DNA of 64,000 nucleotides from CAWALV01 sp963782965 (GTDB lineage: Bacteria > Actinomycetota > Actinomycetes > Acidothermales > Acidothermaceae). This document shows positions 8,365 to 16,916 of this stretch, in pieces. The translations under genes and the position numbers were made by a program. Location of the stretch: positions 1,550,001 through 1,614,000 of the forward strand of contig CAWALV010000006.1 of the NCBI GenBank assembly GCA_963782965.1, in the 5' to 3' direction. Within the stretch, counting starts at the first letter, position 1. Every line of letters begins with the position of its first letter. Under the pieces are notes generated by a model that was given only the letters and a program-made list of their open reading frames with translations, ran no database searches and was not told where the DNA came from.

Positions 8365-8500
8365 CGCCGCCTCCCATCCGGACTCTCACCGTCGGTGCCG
8401 GAATTCCACCGGCTCCACCGCGAACGACACGAGGTCGCATGCGGGTCGCGGACTATCACCGCCGGTTCGGACTTGCACCGATCCCGGAGCGCGCGTTGCT
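8365..8500 (-). promoter_or_regulatory. FMN riboswitch (RFN element)
   Basis: On the minus strand the hallmark RFN blocks occur in order: GGATCGGTGCAAGTCC, then AACCGGCGGTGATAGTCCGC, a variable arm, GAGCCGGTGGAATTCCGGC, then ACCGACGGTGAGAGTCCGGA and finally TGGGAGG. This is the conserved FMN aptamer that shuts down riboflavin genes when FMN is high. It lies about 85 bases upstream of ribD. No T-run follows the aptamer, so control by hiding the ribosome site is more likely than termination. End coordinates are accurate to about ten bases. Confidence 0.95.
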
Positions 8501-8557
8501 GTACGCCCTCAGTGTCGCACGCACGGGACCGCTGCGGCTGCCGAGCGCCGATCCGGG

Positions 8558-9496
8558 CTAGACCGCGCGGCGATCTATCGCGATCGCCGAGCCGGCCGCC
8601 TCCTTCGCGACGCCCTTCATCTCGGTCGCGACCACGACGACCTCGCGATAGTCGCCGAAACGACGCCGCTCACTCGTCGCGACACCCACCGAGACCGAGA
8701 CCAAGGGAAAGCGCCGCAAGACACCCTGCCGGTCGGGGACGCCCACGTAGCCGCGCCGGACGTCGTCCGCGTCGTGCAGCGTGAACACGTGCTCGTCGAA
8801 GTAGCTGACCGCTGCCTCGCACAGGGCCTCCACCTGGCCGGGCTCGCAGATGAGCACGAAGTCGTCGCCGCCGATGTGCCCGAGGAAGGGGGCCGGCGCG
8901 GCACCGACGACCGCCCGGCGTAGGGCCATCGCGAGGAGGAGGATCACCTGGTCGCCCCGAAGGAAGCCGTAGGCGTCGTTGAATGCCTTGAAGTTGTCGA
9001 GGTCGAGGTAGGCGACGGCGAACGGACGGCCGCCGAGCACCCGACCGGAGATCTCCTCCTCGATGCGAACGTTGCCGGGCAGGTTCGTCAGCGGCGAGAC
9101 GGCTCTGGCCTCCGCGTTGCGCCGCATGGTGGAGCGGACCCGGGCGACGAGTTCGAGGATGTCGAACGGCTTGGTGATGTAGTCGTCTGCGCCCGCTGAC
9201 AGGCCGAGCACCCGATCGGCGGTCATCGCCCTCGCGGTCACGAGGATGATCGGAAGCGTGGCCGTGCGGCTGTCCGCCCGCAGCCGGCGGGTGAGTTCGA
9301 TGCCGTCGACGCCCGGCGTCACGACGTCGAGCAACACGAGGTCGGGCACCTCGGTCGCCACCATCGCGAGCCCCATCGCACCGTCGGCCGCGGACAGCAC
9401 GCGATAGCCCTCGAGCCGAAGGTTCGTCTCCACGAACTGCCGAAGCGCGGCATCTTCGTCGATGACGAGGACCGTGCCTCGCCCGCTGTCCCCCAC
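8558..9496 (-). CDS. Response regulator with GGDEF (diguanylate cyclase-like) output
   Basis: A receiver domain (about 1-125) with the phosphorylation pocket VLVIDEDAAL, LLDVVTPGVDG and VTARAM...DYITKPF is joined to a GGDEF domain (about 140-310). The GGDEF domain has the metal/substrate helix YLDLDNFKAFNDAYGFLRGD and an active loop reading GHIGGDDFV, so the usual GG(D/E)EF is GGDDF. The inhibitory I-site RxxD is absent just before this loop. It may make cyclic di-GMP or only bind GTP; activity is uncertain. The GTG start at 9496 has GGAGGA seven bases upstream. It sits between rpe and ribD with no adjacent kinase; the partial kinase at 1-1018 is the only one in the window. Confidence 0.9.
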   Translation of the reverse strand: MGDSGRGTVLVIDEDAALRQFVETNLRLEGYRVLSAADGAMGLAMVATEVPDLVLLDVVTPGVDGIELTRRLRADSRTATLPIILVTARAMTADRVLGLSAGADDYITKPFDILELVARVRSTMRRNAEARAVSPLTNLPGNVRIEEEISGRVLGGRPFAVAYLDLDNFKAFNDAYGFLRGDQVILLLAMALRRAVVGAAPAPFLGHIGGDDFVLICEPGQVEALCEAAVSYFDEHVFTLHDADDVRRGYVGVPDRQGVLRRFPLVSVSVGVATSERRRFGDYREVVVVATEMKGVAKEAAGSAIAIDRRAV

Positions 9497-9579
9497 CGGT
9501 GTCTCCTCCGTTTCGCGTGGCTCGGTCGGCGAGCCGGCATCGTTGCCCGCCGACGCGGCGCCGGCAGCGAGGCGGCCGC

Positions 9580-10272
9580 CTACTCGGCCGCCGAGAGCGC
9601 CTGCGCGCGTAGCGCGTGCACCGCGCGCGCCGGGTCATCCGTCCCGTAGACCGCCGAGCCGGCAACGAGCATGTCGGCGCCGGCGCGCACGCACTCTTCG
9701 ATGGTGGCAGGCCCGACGCCCCCGTCGACCTGAATCCACAACTGGGCACCCGAATCACGCAGGTGGCGGCGCGCCTGTGCCACCTTTGGCAGCATTTCGG
9801 CCATGAACTCCTGGCCGCCGAATCCCGGCTCGACCGTCATCACCAGCAGCATGTCGAACTCGCCGAGAACGTCGAGGTAGGGATCGAGAGGCGTCGCCGG
9901 CTTCAATGCCAGGCCCGCGCGCGCGCCAGCGGCGCGGATCGCCCGGGCCGTCTGGACGACGTCGGCGGCGGCCTCGACGTGAAAAGTCACGTTGCCCGCG
10001 CCGGCTTCGGCGTACTCGACCGCCCATCGGTCGGCGTCGTCGATCATCAGGTGGCAGTCGAGCGGCAACGTGGTGGCGTTGTGCAGTGCCGCGACGACCG
10101 GGCGCCCGAGCGTGAGGTTCGGGACGAAGTGGTTGTCCATCACGTCGACATGCAGCCAGTCGGCCACGCCCTCGACCGCGGCCGCTTCGTCGGCCAACCG
10201 GGCGAAGTCTGCCGACAGGATGCTCGGCGCGATCTGCACCGCCGTACCCCGGCCCGTGCCGTGCTGCTTCAT
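9580..10272 (-). CDS. rpe: Ribulose-phosphate 3-epimerase
   Basis: Rpe interconverts ribulose 5-phosphate and xylulose 5-phosphate in the pentose phosphate pathway. The TIM barrel shows QIAPSILSADFARL, the metal-binding HVDVMDNHFVPN, CHLMI, MTVEPGFGGQEF and the phosphate-binding VDGGVGPATI with AGSAVY. The frame is open to 10326; I chose the ATG at 10272 (230 residues) because GGGAGGGGC lies just before it, but a GTG 30 bases downstream (10242) is also possible. It follows rsmB, as in many actinobacteria. Confidence 0.95.
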   Translation of the reverse strand: MKQHGTGRGTAVQIAPSILSADFARLADEAAAVEGVADWLHVDVMDNHFVPNLTLGRPVVAALHNATTLPLDCHLMIDDADRWAVEYAEAGAGNVTFHVEAAADVVQTARAIRAAGARAGLALKPATPLDPYLDVLGEFDMLLVMTVEPGFGGQEFMAEMLPKVAQARRHLRDSGAQLWIQVDGGVGPATIEECVRAGADMLVAGSAVYGTDDPARAVHALRAQALSAAE

Positions 10273-10377
10273 GCCCCTCCCGACCTCCCGCACCCCGTCG
10301 TCTCGTGGCGTCATCGCCTGCCGCACCGAGCGTAGGACCGCAGGTCGCAGCGCGGGCCACCCCGCGCCGATCCACCC

Positions 10378-11763
10378 TCACGCGCGTCGGAGCAACGCGA
10401 GATACATCGCGTCGGTTCCGTGCCGGTGCGGCCATAGCTGGACGTCGGGCCCCGGCCCGAGGTCGTCCCGGTCCCTGAGGGATTCGGGCAGGTAGCGGCG
10501 AGCATCGAGCCGTTCGACACCGACGGACCGGCCGACTTCCTCGACCACCTCGACCGTCTCAGCGAGGTGCGGTGAGCACGTCACGTAAGCGACGACGCCG
10601 TCGCGTCGAGCGGACTCCAGCGCCGCAGTGAGGAGTTGCACCTGCAATGTGTGCAGGGCCTCGACGTCTGCCGGCTGCCTTCGCCACCGCGCTTCCGGAC
10701 GCCGCCGCAACGCGCCTAGACCGGTGCACGGCGCATCGATCAGCACGCGGTCGAATGCCTCCGGGCGCCATGCGGGCCGGCGGCCATCAGCGACGACCAC
10801 CCCGGTGCGAAGGGCACCCGCGACCAGCGTCGCCCGGTGCGGGTGCAGCTCGACGGCAAGCAGCCGCGCGCCGCGCTGGGCCGCTAGCCCGGCGAGCAAC
10901 GCGGCCTTTCCGCCCGGTCCGGCGCACATGTCGAGCCATCGTTCGTCGCCACCGCCGACCTCGGCGGCCGCCAACGCGAGTGCCACCAGTTGGCTGCCTT
11001 CGTCCTGCACCCCTGCCCGACCCTCGCGCACCGGCGCGAGGGCACCCGGGGCGCCGTCCGGCAGGATGGCGGCACATGGCGACCAGCGGCCGGGCAGTGC
11101 CCCGAGCTCGAGCAGCTCGGCGACCTCGCAACGGCCCGGCCGGGCCGCCAGGGTGACCAGCGGTCGCTCGTTGTCGGCCAGCAGCGCTTGCTCGGTCTCG
11201 ACCAGATCACCGGCGAGCGCGGCGGCCAGCGCCTCGACGATCCAGCGCGGGTGCGCGTGCGCCAGCGCCAGGTAGCCGATCGGGTCACTCGCGCGGTCGG
11301 GTGCGAGGAGCGCAACCCAGCCAGGTAGGTCGTGGCCGCCGACCTTGCGCAACACCGCATTCACCAGGCCCGCAGGCGCCGGCCCGACTGCTTGCCGCAC
11401 GAGGCGCACCGACTGGTCGACCGCCGCGTGCGCGGCGATCCTGGTCCCGAGCAGCTGGTGCGCGCCGAGCCGCAACACGTCGAGCACCCGCGGATCGAGG
11501 GCTTCCAGCGGGCGATCGACGCACGCCGTCAAAACAGCGTCGTAGGTACCCATCGAGCGCAGCGTCCCGTAGGTGAGCTCGGTCGCCAGCGCGGCGTCGC
11601 GGGCCGCCAGTCCGCCGGCGGTCACCATGGCGGGCAGCACCAGGTTGGCGTAGGCGTCGTTCGCAGTGACCTCGCGGATCACGTCGAAGGCCACCACTCT
11701 CGCGCCGTCGAGCCGGGGCCGCGACGATGTCGGCGCGGCCCGGACGGGTCGGGAGGCGTTCAC
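10378..11763 (-). CDS. rsmB: 16S rRNA (cytosine-967 C5)-methyltransferase
   Basis: RsmB methylates C967 of 16S rRNA with SAM. An N-terminal NusB-like RNA-binding domain (about 20-170; RDAALATELTYGTLR) is joined to a Rossmann methyltransferase domain with the SAM motif DMCAGPGGKAALLAG, motif IV DAPCTGLGALRRRPEARW and the catalytic TCSPH in motif VI. The start is the GTG at 11763, which overlaps the fmt stop as GTGA. The 461-residue length is normal. The sequence reads straight upstream through fmt in another frame, but that is not coding. Confidence 0.96.
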   Translation of the reverse strand: MNASRPVRAAPTSSRPRLDGARVVAFDVIREVTANDAYANLVLPAMVTAGGLAARDAALATELTYGTLRSMGTYDAVLTACVDRPLEALDPRVLDVLRLGAHQLLGTRIAAHAAVDQSVRLVRQAVGPAPAGLVNAVLRKVGGHDLPGWVALLAPDRASDPIGYLALAHAHPRWIVEALAAALAGDLVETEQALLADNERPLVTLAARPGRCEVAELLELGALPGRWSPCAAILPDGAPGALAPVREGRAGVQDEGSQLVALALAAAEVGGGDERWLDMCAGPGGKAALLAGLAAQRGARLLAVELHPHRATLVAGALRTGVVVADGRRPAWRPEAFDRVLIDAPCTGLGALRRRPEARWRRQPADVEALHTLQVQLLTAALESARRDGVVAYVTCSPHLAETVEVVEEVGRSVGVERLDARRYLPESLRDRDDLGPGPDVQLWPHRHGTDAMYLALLRRA

Positions 11764-12689
11764 TCGAGGCGCTCGCCCGCAGTGGGCCGCACGCCCCGCG
11801 CCCAGTCGGCAGCCGGCATTGCCGGCTTGCCCTCGGGTTTGACGACACCGAGTTCGACCGCAGCCGTGGCGGTGCCGAGCCGAACGGCGCTCTTGGAGAC
11901 CGCGAGCTCGCCCGGTGCCGGCCGAGCCTCGGGGTCGGCGACGGACACCGGACCGATACCGAGCCGGCGGCCGCGAAACGTCGTCCACGCCCCTGGCGCC
12001 GGGGTGCAGGCGCGCACCAACCGGTCGATGTGCAGGGCAGGTGAGTTCCACCCGATCCGGGCATCGGCCGGGGTCAGCTTGGGCGCGAGACTGACGCCAT
12101 CCGCCGGCTGCGGCACCGGCCGCACGTCGCCCGTGGCCAGACCGTCGATCGTCGCGACCAGCAGACCCGCCCCGGCGACCGAGAGCCGGGCCAGCAGGTC
12201 GCCGGCAGTGTCGCGGGCGCGGACCTCTTCGGTCAGCACGCCCAGGATCGGGCCGGTGTCGAGACCCTCCTCGAGCAAGAACGTGGTCGCACCGGTGATG
12301 TCGTCTCCGTGCAGGATCGCGTGCTGGACGGGGGCGGCGCCACGCCACGCCGGTAACAGCGAGAAGTGCAGGTTCACCCAGCCGACCGCCGGGATCGTCA
12401 ACGCCGAGGGCGGCACCAGCGCGCCGTACGCCACGACCGCGACGACGTCGACAGCCAGCTCGCGCAGCCGCTCCTGGAACTGCGGATCCGATGGACGCCG
12501 CGGCTTGAGTACCTCGATCCCGCCGACCTTCTCCGCCTGCGCGGCGATCGGGCTCACCGCCGTGTGCCGGCCACGCCCGGCCGCGGCGTCCGGCCTCGTG
12601 ACGACCGCGACGAGTTCATGGCCGGAGCCGCGCAGCGCATCGAGAGAAGGGACGGCGGCTTCGGGCGTCCCGGCGAACGCGACGCGCAA
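11760..12689 (-). CDS. fmt: Methionyl-tRNA formyltransferase
   Basis: Fmt formylates the initiator Met-tRNA using 10-formyl-THF. The catalytic domain begins MRVAFAGTPEAAVPSLDAL and contains the catalytic region LLPAWRGAAPVQHAI and the DTGPI loop; a C-terminal oligonucleotide-fold domain (about 205-309) binds tRNA. The start is a TTG at 12689 with AAGGAC seven bases upstream; no ATG or GTG fits. It pairs functionally with def, encoded 39 bases upstream, in the initiator-formyl cycle. Confidence 0.96.
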   Translation of the reverse strand: MRVAFAGTPEAAVPSLDALRGSGHELVAVVTRPDAAAGRGRHTAVSPIAAQAEKVGGIEVLKPRRPSDPQFQERLRELAVDVVAVVAYGALVPPSALTIPAVGWVNLHFSLLPAWRGAAPVQHAILHGDDITGATTFLLEEGLDTGPILGVLTEEVRARDTAGDLLARLSVAGAGLLVATIDGLATGDVRPVPQPADGVSLAPKLTPADARIGWNSPALHIDRLVRACTPAPGAWTTFRGRRLGIGPVSVADPEARPAPGELAVSKSAVRLGTATAAVELGVVKPEGKPAMPAADWARGVRPTAGERLE

Positions 12690-12728
12690 TCGGGTCCTTG
12701 TCGAACTCGTCGAGGCGGGGATCGGTAC

Positions 12729-13277
12729 CTACAGAGCCAGGCCGTTGGTGACGTGCGGGGAAACCTTCACCCAGGTGGGCTGGCCCGACCACTCGGCCTC
12801 GCGAATCGCCCGCATCGCCAGCTTGCGCTGCTCGGGATCGAGCCGATCGATGAACAGGATGCCGTCGAGGTGATCGGTTTCGTGCTGCACGCAGCGGGCG
12901 AGCAACTCGCTGCCCTCGACGATGACCGGGTCGCCGTACTCGTTGAACCCCTTCGCCACCGCGCGCATCGCACGCTTGGTCGCAAAGGCCAGCCCGGGGA
13001 AGGACAGGCAACCCTCATCGCCGTCCTGGTCGTCGTCGGAAAGATCGAGTACCGGGTTGACCAGATGCCCGACGACACCGTCGACCGCGTAGGTGAAGAC
13101 GCGCAGACTCACGCCGATCTGCGGCGCGGCCAAGCCGACACCCGGAGCGTCCTCCATGGTCTCGGTCAGGTCGCGCACGAGCCCGCGCAGTTCCTTGTCG
13201 AACGTGGTGACGGGCTCGGCGGGTGTGCGCAGGACGGGGTCACCGAACAAGCGGATCGGTTGCACGGCCACGCGCAC
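12729..13277 (-). CDS. def: Peptide deformylase
   Basis: Deformylase removes the N-formyl group from new polypeptides. The three active-site motifs are present: GVGLAAPQIG (residues 46-55), EGCLSFPG with the metal-ligand Cys, and QHETDHLDG with the HExxH metal site. At 182 residues it is full length, with the C-terminal tail typical of actinobacterial enzymes. It lies between priA and fmt, the usual order priA-def-fmt-rsmB. Confidence 0.97.
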   Translation of the reverse strand: MRVAVQPIRLFGDPVLRTPAEPVTTFDKELRGLVRDLTETMEDAPGVGLAAPQIGVSLRVFTYAVDGVVGHLVNPVLDLSDDDQDGDEGCLSFPGLAFATKRAMRAVAKGFNEYGDPVIVEGSELLARCVQHETDHLDGILFIDRLDPEQRKLAMRAIREAEWSGQPTWVKVSPHVTNGLAL

Positions 13278-14827
13278 TCCCTGCGGCGAACGACATTGCG
13301 GGATGCCCAGTCTAAGCGGCAGGCGTCGTCGAAGGCCTAACCGACATCGACCGGGTCGATGCGCACCCGAGCGGTGCCTGGTGCCTTGCGGGCGCTACGC
13401 ACCGACTGCGCCGCGCGCAACGCAAGGGCAAGGGCGGCGGCCCCGCGCCGATCGACCCGAAGCAATGCTCGCGCGGAGTCCGCGACCGGATCGGCGCCCA
13501 CACCGCTCGCCGCCTCACCGCGGCGCTCGACCGGCACCGGCCCGAGCACCTGGGTTCCGACGGGCAGCTCGGCCTCCTCGAGCAGCTGGTTCACCGCGGC
13601 AGCGTCGCCACTCACCTCGGCCAACGCGACGGCCGGCGGGAACCCGACCCGCCGCCGGTCGTCGAGCTCGCGTTGGGCGTGGGCGGCGGGCGCCCACCGA
13701 ACCAACGCCTGCACCGGTCGCAGCGCGGCATCGGCGACGACGACGACGCGGCCGCCCTCGCCCGCCGGCCGCACGAGCGCGGCCGCGTTCAACCAACGCC
13801 GAAGCGCCTCCTCCCCGGCCCGCAGGTCGGCACGCGAGAGCAGCGCCCAGCCATCGAGCAACAGCGCCGCGCCATAGCCGCCGACGGCGAGCGGTTCAGC
13901 GCCGGGAGTGGCAACGACAACGGCGGCACCCTCCGGAACCGAACCGAGGACCTGACCCTGGGCGGAGGTCCGCACCACGACCCCGGGAAACGCTTTGCCG
14001 AGTTCCTCGGTCGTACGCGAGGCACCTGCGACGAGGGCACGGAACCGATCCGTGCCGCACTCCGGGCACCGCCAGCCGGTGGCGATGCGACCGCACCAGC
14101 GGCACGTCGCCGGGCGGCCCCGGCCGGCCGCGGCGAGCGGGCCGCCGCAGGTGCAACGCGCCACCGCCCGGCACCCGGCACAGGCGAGCACCGGCGCGTA
14201 GCCACGCCGGGGAACCTGGACCAGCACCGGCGCGCCGACCCGCAGCGCGTCGCGCGCCGCCTGCCAGGCGACCGTCGGCAGCCGGGCAGCCGGCCCCGGG
14301 TCGCCGGCCGGCCCGCCGTCGTCCGAGCCCCGGATCTGCGGGGTGCGGGCCCGCACCGTCGCGCGGTCGGCCTGCACCAGCTCTGCCCATCCGGTCGCCA
14401 CCAACCGCGCTCCTTCGGCGCTTACGGCGTGCCCGCCCACGATCGCCGCCGCGGCCCCCTGCTGCGCCCGCAACAACAGGACGTCGCGTGCGTGTGGGTA
14501 GGGAGCGCGCGGTTCTGCGTGCAGGTCGTCGCCGTCGTCCCAGACGACGACGAGCCCGAGGTCATGGACCGGCGCGAACGCGGCGGCCCGGGTACCGACG
14601 ACCACCCGCGTCTGCCCCCGCACGACCGACAGGAACCGGCGGTAGCGCTCCGCCGGGCCGAGGTCGGCCGTCAGGGTGAGGTGGACATCGGGCCCGAGCG
14701 CCGAGGTCAACGCGCCGTCGAGCGCAGCAACGTCGCGAGAGTCGGGGACGACGACCAGCGCGCCACGCCCGCCGGCCACCGTGGCGGCTACCGCCGCTGC
14801 GACATCGGCCGCCCATCCCGGCATCGC

Positions 14828-14872
14828 TCCCGGCAGCCCGCCCGGCAGCCCCCGGCAGCCCGCCCGGCAGTG
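14828..14872 (-). repeat. CTGCCGGGCGGG tandem repeat at the priA frameshift
   Basis: On the minus strand the unit CTGCCGGGCGGG occurs, then a short copy CTGCCGGGGG, then CTGCCGGGCGGG again, then CTGCCGGGAGCG. A full-length second copy would restore one continuous PriA frame reading LPGGLPGGLPGGLPGAMPG. The two-base loss is the simplest explanation of the frameshift. Confidence 0.75.
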
Positions 14873-15405
14873 CCGCCCAGACGGCATGCGGGTCGCCGCC
14901 CTGCCGCAACGCCTGCAGGAAGGCCGGCCCCGACCGGTAGGCGTCCCAACGGTCCTCGAGCGCAGGCGGCGTCGGCAGGGCCGGGTCGCGATGACGTCTG
15001 GCATCGGCCGCGGACCTCTCCACTGCGGCCCGCTCCGCGGATGCATGCCGCGGCGGCACCGCCAACCGCAGGACGTCGGCCAGGGTGCCCGCCCAGCGGT
15101 CGGCGGCGGCGCGGGCGAGGGTGAGGATCTCCGGGGTGAGCACGACCTCGCTGGAGACGGATCGCTCCAGAAACGCCAGCCGGCCCTCGTGCTCGGAGGT
15201 CGCCGAGCGTTCCACCACGAAGCCGTCGACGAGTTGGCCGGCGAACCGCACCCGCACCCGGCTGCCGGGGACCGCGGTCGCCGCCAACCCTTCGGGCACC
15301 TGATAGTCGAAAAGGCGATCGAGATGGGGTAGCGAGACGTCGACCGCCACGGCGGCGACCGGCAGTTCGGCGGCCGCGACTCGGGCGGCTCGCGGGCGAG
15401 CAGGC

Positions 15406-15447
15406 GGCGTTCGGGAGGCCGGCGTTCGGGAGGCCGGCGTTCGGGAC
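15406..15447 (-). repeat. 15-bp tandem repeat in the priA 5' end
   Basis: The + strand unit GGCGTTCGGGAGGCC is repeated 2.8 times. It encodes the repeated Arg-Thr-Pro-Ala-Ser run at the predicted PriA N-terminus (residues about 10-22). It lies outside the conserved fold and is likely a slippage product. Confidence 0.7.
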
Positions 15448-15585
15448 GACGGCGTCGCGGCGGGCCTGCTCATGCCGGAGTCCTACCAGACCGAAGGGAC
15501 GCCGCACCGGCGCCGTCCACCGCGGGAAGGCAGGACTGCAGCCGGCCGGTGGTGTCGGACCGGCCGGCAGTCTCGCGGGGCCGCG

Positions 15586-16779
15586 CTACAGACCGGCGGC
15601 TTGGCGCAATGCCGGAACGCGTTCGGTCGACTCCCAGGTGAAGTCGAGTTCGGGGCGTCCGAAGTGACCGTACGCCGCCGTCTGCTGGTAGATCGGGCGC
15701 AGCAGGTCGAGGTCGCGGACGATCGCGCCGGGGCGCAGATCGAACACGTCGACGACCGCGGCCTGGATCTTCTCATCGGAGATCACGCCGGAACCGAAGG
15801 TCTCGACGAACAACCCGACCGGCTTGGCTTTGCCGATGGCGTAGGCCACCTGCACCTCGCACCGGCGGGCGAGCCCGGCCGCGACGACCGTCTTGGCGAC
15901 CCAGCGCATCGCGTAACAGGCGGAGCGGTCGACCTTCGAGGGATCCTTGCCGCTGAAAGCGCCACCGCCGTGGCGAGCCATGCCACCGTAGGTGTCGACG
16001 ATGATCTTGCGGCCGGTGAGCCCGGCGTCGCCCATCGGGCCGCCGATCTCGAACCGACCGGTGGGGTTGACGAGCAGCCGGTATCCGTCGGCGTCGATGC
16101 CCAGCTCGCCGACCTCCGGTGCGACCACGTACTCGGCGATGTCCGGCGCGAGCAACGTGTCGATGTCGATGTCGGCCGCGTGCTGGCTGGAGACGACCAC
16201 GGTGTCGAGCCGCGCCGGCCTGTCGCCGTCGTATTCGATGGTGACCTGCGTCTTGCCGTCCGGCCGCAGGTACGGGACGACGCCTTCCTTGCGCACGCGC
16301 GCGAGCCGTCGGGCGAGGCGGTGCGCCAGCGCGATCGGCAGCGGCATGAGTTCGGGCGTATCGTCGCAGGCGTAACCGAACATCAGACCCTGGTCGCCCG
16401 CGCCCTGGCGATCGAGTTCCTCGACACCCTCACCGTGGCGGCGCTCGTAAGCCTCGTCGACGCCTTGAGCGATGTCGGGCGACTGGGAGCCGATCGATAT
16501 CGACACGCCGCAGGAGGCGCCGTCGAAGCCCTTCTTCGACGAGTCGTAGCCGATGCCGAGGATCACCTCGCGCACGATCGCAGGGATGTCTGCGTATGCC
16601 TCGGTGGTGACCTCACCTGCTACGTGGACCTGACCGGTCGTGATCATCGTCTCGACGGCGACCCGGCTCTTCGGGTCGTCCTTGATCAGTGCGTCGAGGA
16701 TCGCGTCGCTGATCTGGTCGGCAATCTTGTCGGGATGCCCTTCGGTCACGGACTCCGACGTGAACAAGCGGCGGGACAA
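15586..16779 (-). CDS. metK: S-adenosylmethionine synthetase
   Basis: MetK makes SAM from methionine and ATP. Three-domain signatures are intact: SRRLFTSESVTEGHPDKIAD at the N-terminus, the P-loop-like GAGDQGLMFGYACDDTPELMP and the phosphate loop GGGAFSGKDPSKVDRSA. A GTG at 16785 and a TTG at 16779 are both in frame. I prefer the TTG because GGGAG is seven bases before it, whereas it is almost on top of the GTG, and because the resulting MSRRLF matches the family start. It lies between coaBC and priA, as in many actinobacteria. No SAM riboswitch is seen upstream. Confidence 0.96.
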   Translation of the reverse strand: MSRRLFTSESVTEGHPDKIADQISDAILDALIKDDPKSRVAVETMITTGQVHVAGEVTTEAYADIPAIVREVILGIGYDSSKKGFDGASCGVSISIGSQSPDIAQGVDEAYERRHGEGVEELDRQGAGDQGLMFGYACDDTPELMPLPIALAHRLARRLARVRKEGVVPYLRPDGKTQVTIEYDGDRPARLDTVVVSSQHAADIDIDTLLAPDIAEYVVAPEVGELGIDADGYRLLVNPTGRFEIGGPMGDAGLTGRKIIVDTYGGMARHGGGAFSGKDPSKVDRSACYAMRWVAKTVVAAGLARRCEVQVAYAIGKAKPVGLFVETFGSGVISDEKIQAAVVDVFDLRPGAIVRDLDLLRPIYQQTAAYGHFGRPELDFTWESTERVPALRQAAGL

Positions 16780-16916
16780 CTGCACGCTCCCTCATCAGCA
16801 CCTGGAAATCGCCCGACCGGCGGCTCGGACGCCCCGAGTCTAGGCCAGCGTGATCGCGCCGGAGCAGCAGGACACCCGGTACGTCTCTGCGTCGCTATCC
16901 CCTGCTCGACCCGCGA

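Larger units (their letters stand above)
13337..15473 (-). pseudogene. priA: Replication restart protein PriA, frameshifted in a tandem repeat
   Basis: Two overlapping frames together make one PriA. The first (15473 to about 14870) gives the N-terminal DNA-binding domain with DVSLPHLDRLFDYQVPEGL and VRVRFAG. The second (about 14830 to 13337) continues with the degenerate helicase half, a zinc region (CAGC, CTC, CRWC, CPEC) and the C-terminal domain. The frames meet in a repeat at 14828-14872 where one copy of a 12-base unit is two bases short. Actinobacterial PriA already lacks the Walker A motif, as here, so the missing ATPase site is normal but the frameshift is not. It may be a real break or a sequence error. 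The reading start at 15473 gives a low-complexity Arg-Thr-Pro-Ala-Ser leader. Confidence 0.8.

Noticed and set aside
10378..12348. A single 656-residue protein joining fmt and rsmB
   Set aside because: The part upstream of 11763 overlaps the conserved fmt gene in another frame; the GTGA overlap marks the real rsmB start.
16780..16916. SAM riboswitch upstream of metK
   Set aside because: The upstream stretch is only about 140 bases after the coaBC stop and contains none of the SAM-I or SAM-II core sequences.
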